Below are positions 63,047 through 64,000 of a stretch of DNA of 64,000 bases, in pieces (within the stretch, counting starts at the first letter, position 1; each line of letters begins with the position of its first letter). The stretch lies in contig CM070874.1 of NCBI GenBank assembly GCA_036365515.1, forward strand, positions 22,394,709-22,458,708. Reading direction: 5' to 3'. The position numbers and the translations under genes were made by a program. Source of the stretch: Torymus aiolomorphi. Lineage: Eukaryota; Arthropoda; Insecta; Hymenoptera; Torymidae. The notes beneath the pieces are model-generated. The model saw nothing but the letters and a program-made list of their open reading frames with translations. It did no database searches and had not been told where the DNA came from.

Positions 63047-63335
63047 CCGGAACGTGAGAGGGGAGGGGACTCACGACAACAGAAAGCACCCCGGAACGTG
63101 AGAGGCGAGGGGACTCACGACAACAAAAAGCACCCCGGAACGTGAGAGGCGAGGGGACTCACGACAACAGAAAGCACCCCGGAACGTGAGAGGCGAGGGG
63201 ACTCACGATAACAGAAAGCACCCCGGAACGTGAGAGGCGAGGGGACTCACGACAACAAAAATCACCCCGGAACGTGAGATGCGAGGGGACTCACGACAAC
63301 AGAAAGCACGCCGGAACGTGAAAGGCAAGGGGGCT
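63047..63335. repeat. 44-bp minisatellite downstream of transposase
   Basis: Units start CCGGAACGTGAGAGGCGAGG at 63047, 63091, 63135, 63179, 63223, 63267 and 63311 (last partial). Each contains CGTGAG and CTCACG as a short inverted pair. It is too regular in its intervening sequence to be a CRISPR; simply a tandem array. Confidence 0.93.
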
Positions 63336-63858
63336 TAGAAAAATTGAGCACTCCAACGAAATACTTTCCTATCACATCTACGTCGTTGTGTCTGGGTAAA
63401 GCTGGAATAGGTCTTTGTCCTTCTTGGATCTCTTCGATCTTTATCCTGGATCTTGACGTCTATGTCAAGGCCACATCTTAATAATGACCTGAAGATCAAT
63501 ATCATGGTCAGTTGCCCACCCCCCCTACACTCAGCTTTTGTACAAAACATTTCCTTGTTTAATCTGTGTAGTTTCCAAATGTTTGAATGCGTTGACTGAT
63601 TTCCTTCTTTACATTATGTTGACTTTTGAGCTTAAAGTTAGGGTCAAGGTCATATTTGAACGTAAAATTTGTTGCCCTTTCCATTTCCGGGGTCAAAAGT
63701 GACCTTCAAATGACCTTGATCCTTGACCTGAAGGTCACAGTGAAGGTCATTATCAGTTGGCCCCCTCCGTACCCTACAACTTTTGTTTGAATCATTTTTT
63801 CTAGGAGACGCTGTTTTTGAAATTTTCGTGTGCGTCAATTAAAATGACACACCCTGTA

Positions 63859-64000
63859 GAAGGATAAAGAAATTTTAATACATTTCTAAGAATAGTCATA
63901 TAGTTATTTCGGAGAGTTGTTTGCATTACTTGACTATCGATAATTGATTTCACAACTTTCGATTGTTTAATTTGCAGTGAACAATGTGAATGTATTTACA
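63859..64000. repeat. Fragment of the 3669-6588 foldback family at the window edge
   Basis: AGAAGGATAAA...ACATTTCTAAGAATAGTCATATAG, GAGAGTTGTTTGCATTACTTGACTATCGATAATTG and TTTCACAACTTTCG match 6204-6320 in the same orientation. It continues beyond the window. Confidence 0.75.

Larger units (their letters stand above)
61351..63856 (+). mobile_element. Second mariner-type element, 2.5 kb, broken
   Basis: TA at 61349-61350 and 63857-63858. The termini CAGGGTGTGTCATTTTAATTG are inverted. TIR similarity extends about 250 bp (61351-61605 and about 63600-63856), with GTAGGGTACGGAGGGGGCCAACTGATAATGACC and TCAAGGTCATTTGAAGGTCA words. It holds a transposase pseudogene followed by a 44-bp minisatellite, the same layout as the element at 7462. 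Confidence 0.88.

Noticed and set aside
63047..63335. Regular direct repeats resembling a CRISPR array
   Set aside because: The intervening sequence is the same in every unit, so it is a simple 44-bp tandem array within a eukaryotic transposon.

Overview
This window looks like eukaryotic, AT-rich, intron-poor and almost wholly repetitive DNA from an insect-type genome, possibly a hymenopteran; that last point is a guess from the style of the mobile elements. I see no convincing single-copy host gene. Nearly every coding trace belongs to a transposable element: two Gypsy LTR retrotransposons, one LINE, two transposase-bearing Tc1/mariner-type elements plus a deleted relative, a DNA transposon with a 654-residue DDE-like protein, two PIF1/Helitron helicase remnants, and many foldback or MITE elements, tRNA-derived SINE heads and satellites.

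Layout. 0-7.4 kb: SINE head, hairpin-rich repeats, a C-rich minisatellite, a decayed PIF1 helicase (minus strand) and a 2.9-kb foldback element (3669-6588). 7.46-10.66 kb: a complete-looking mariner-type element with 0.76-kb terminal inverted repeats (TIRs), TA duplications and an uninterrupted 343-residue transposase. 10.7-15.1 kb: AT-rich repeats, then a GC-richer block of degenerate TGAG motifs. 15.1-20.9 kb: foldbacks, including a large inverted duplication with a 1.3-kb TG...CA insertion that itself carries a near-perfect 540-bp palindrome. 21.2-46.0 kb: a three-level nest. A LINE is split at its reverse-transcriptase YADD box by a 20.9-kb Gypsy element (23455-44401, minus strand, LTRs of about 1 kb, ACGG duplication), whose second envelope gene is split in turn by a 3.5-kb DNA transposon (26144-29689). 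46.9-51.6 kb: a 4.7-kb Gypsy element without env (240-bp LTRs). 51.9-53.3 kb: a TIR element filled with diverging 90-bp repeats that read as leucine-rich-repeat-like peptide on both strands. 53.3-57.3 kb: SINE heads, a possible LTR and a MITE built of TCACGTGA boxes. 57.3-58.8 kb: a transposase-less mariner relative. 59.1-61.2 kb: PIF1 helicase fragment, a Helitron-like terminal hairpin and a GC-rich island. 61.35-63.86 kb: a second mariner-type element with a broken transposase.

The most unusual object is the large Gypsy element. After gag-pol it carries a chuvirus-like glycoprotein gene, a block of unrecognised ORFs, a baculovirus-F/errantivirus-type Env gene and a pair of overlapping 3' ORFs with a zinc-ribbon-like CxxC pattern. 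Both envelope genes and pol are broken, although the two LTRs look alike. The LRR-like foldback element and the nuclear-receptor-like TCAAGGTCA arrays shared by the three mariner-type elements also deserve attention. All percentages, family names and boundaries here come from reading by eye, without searches.
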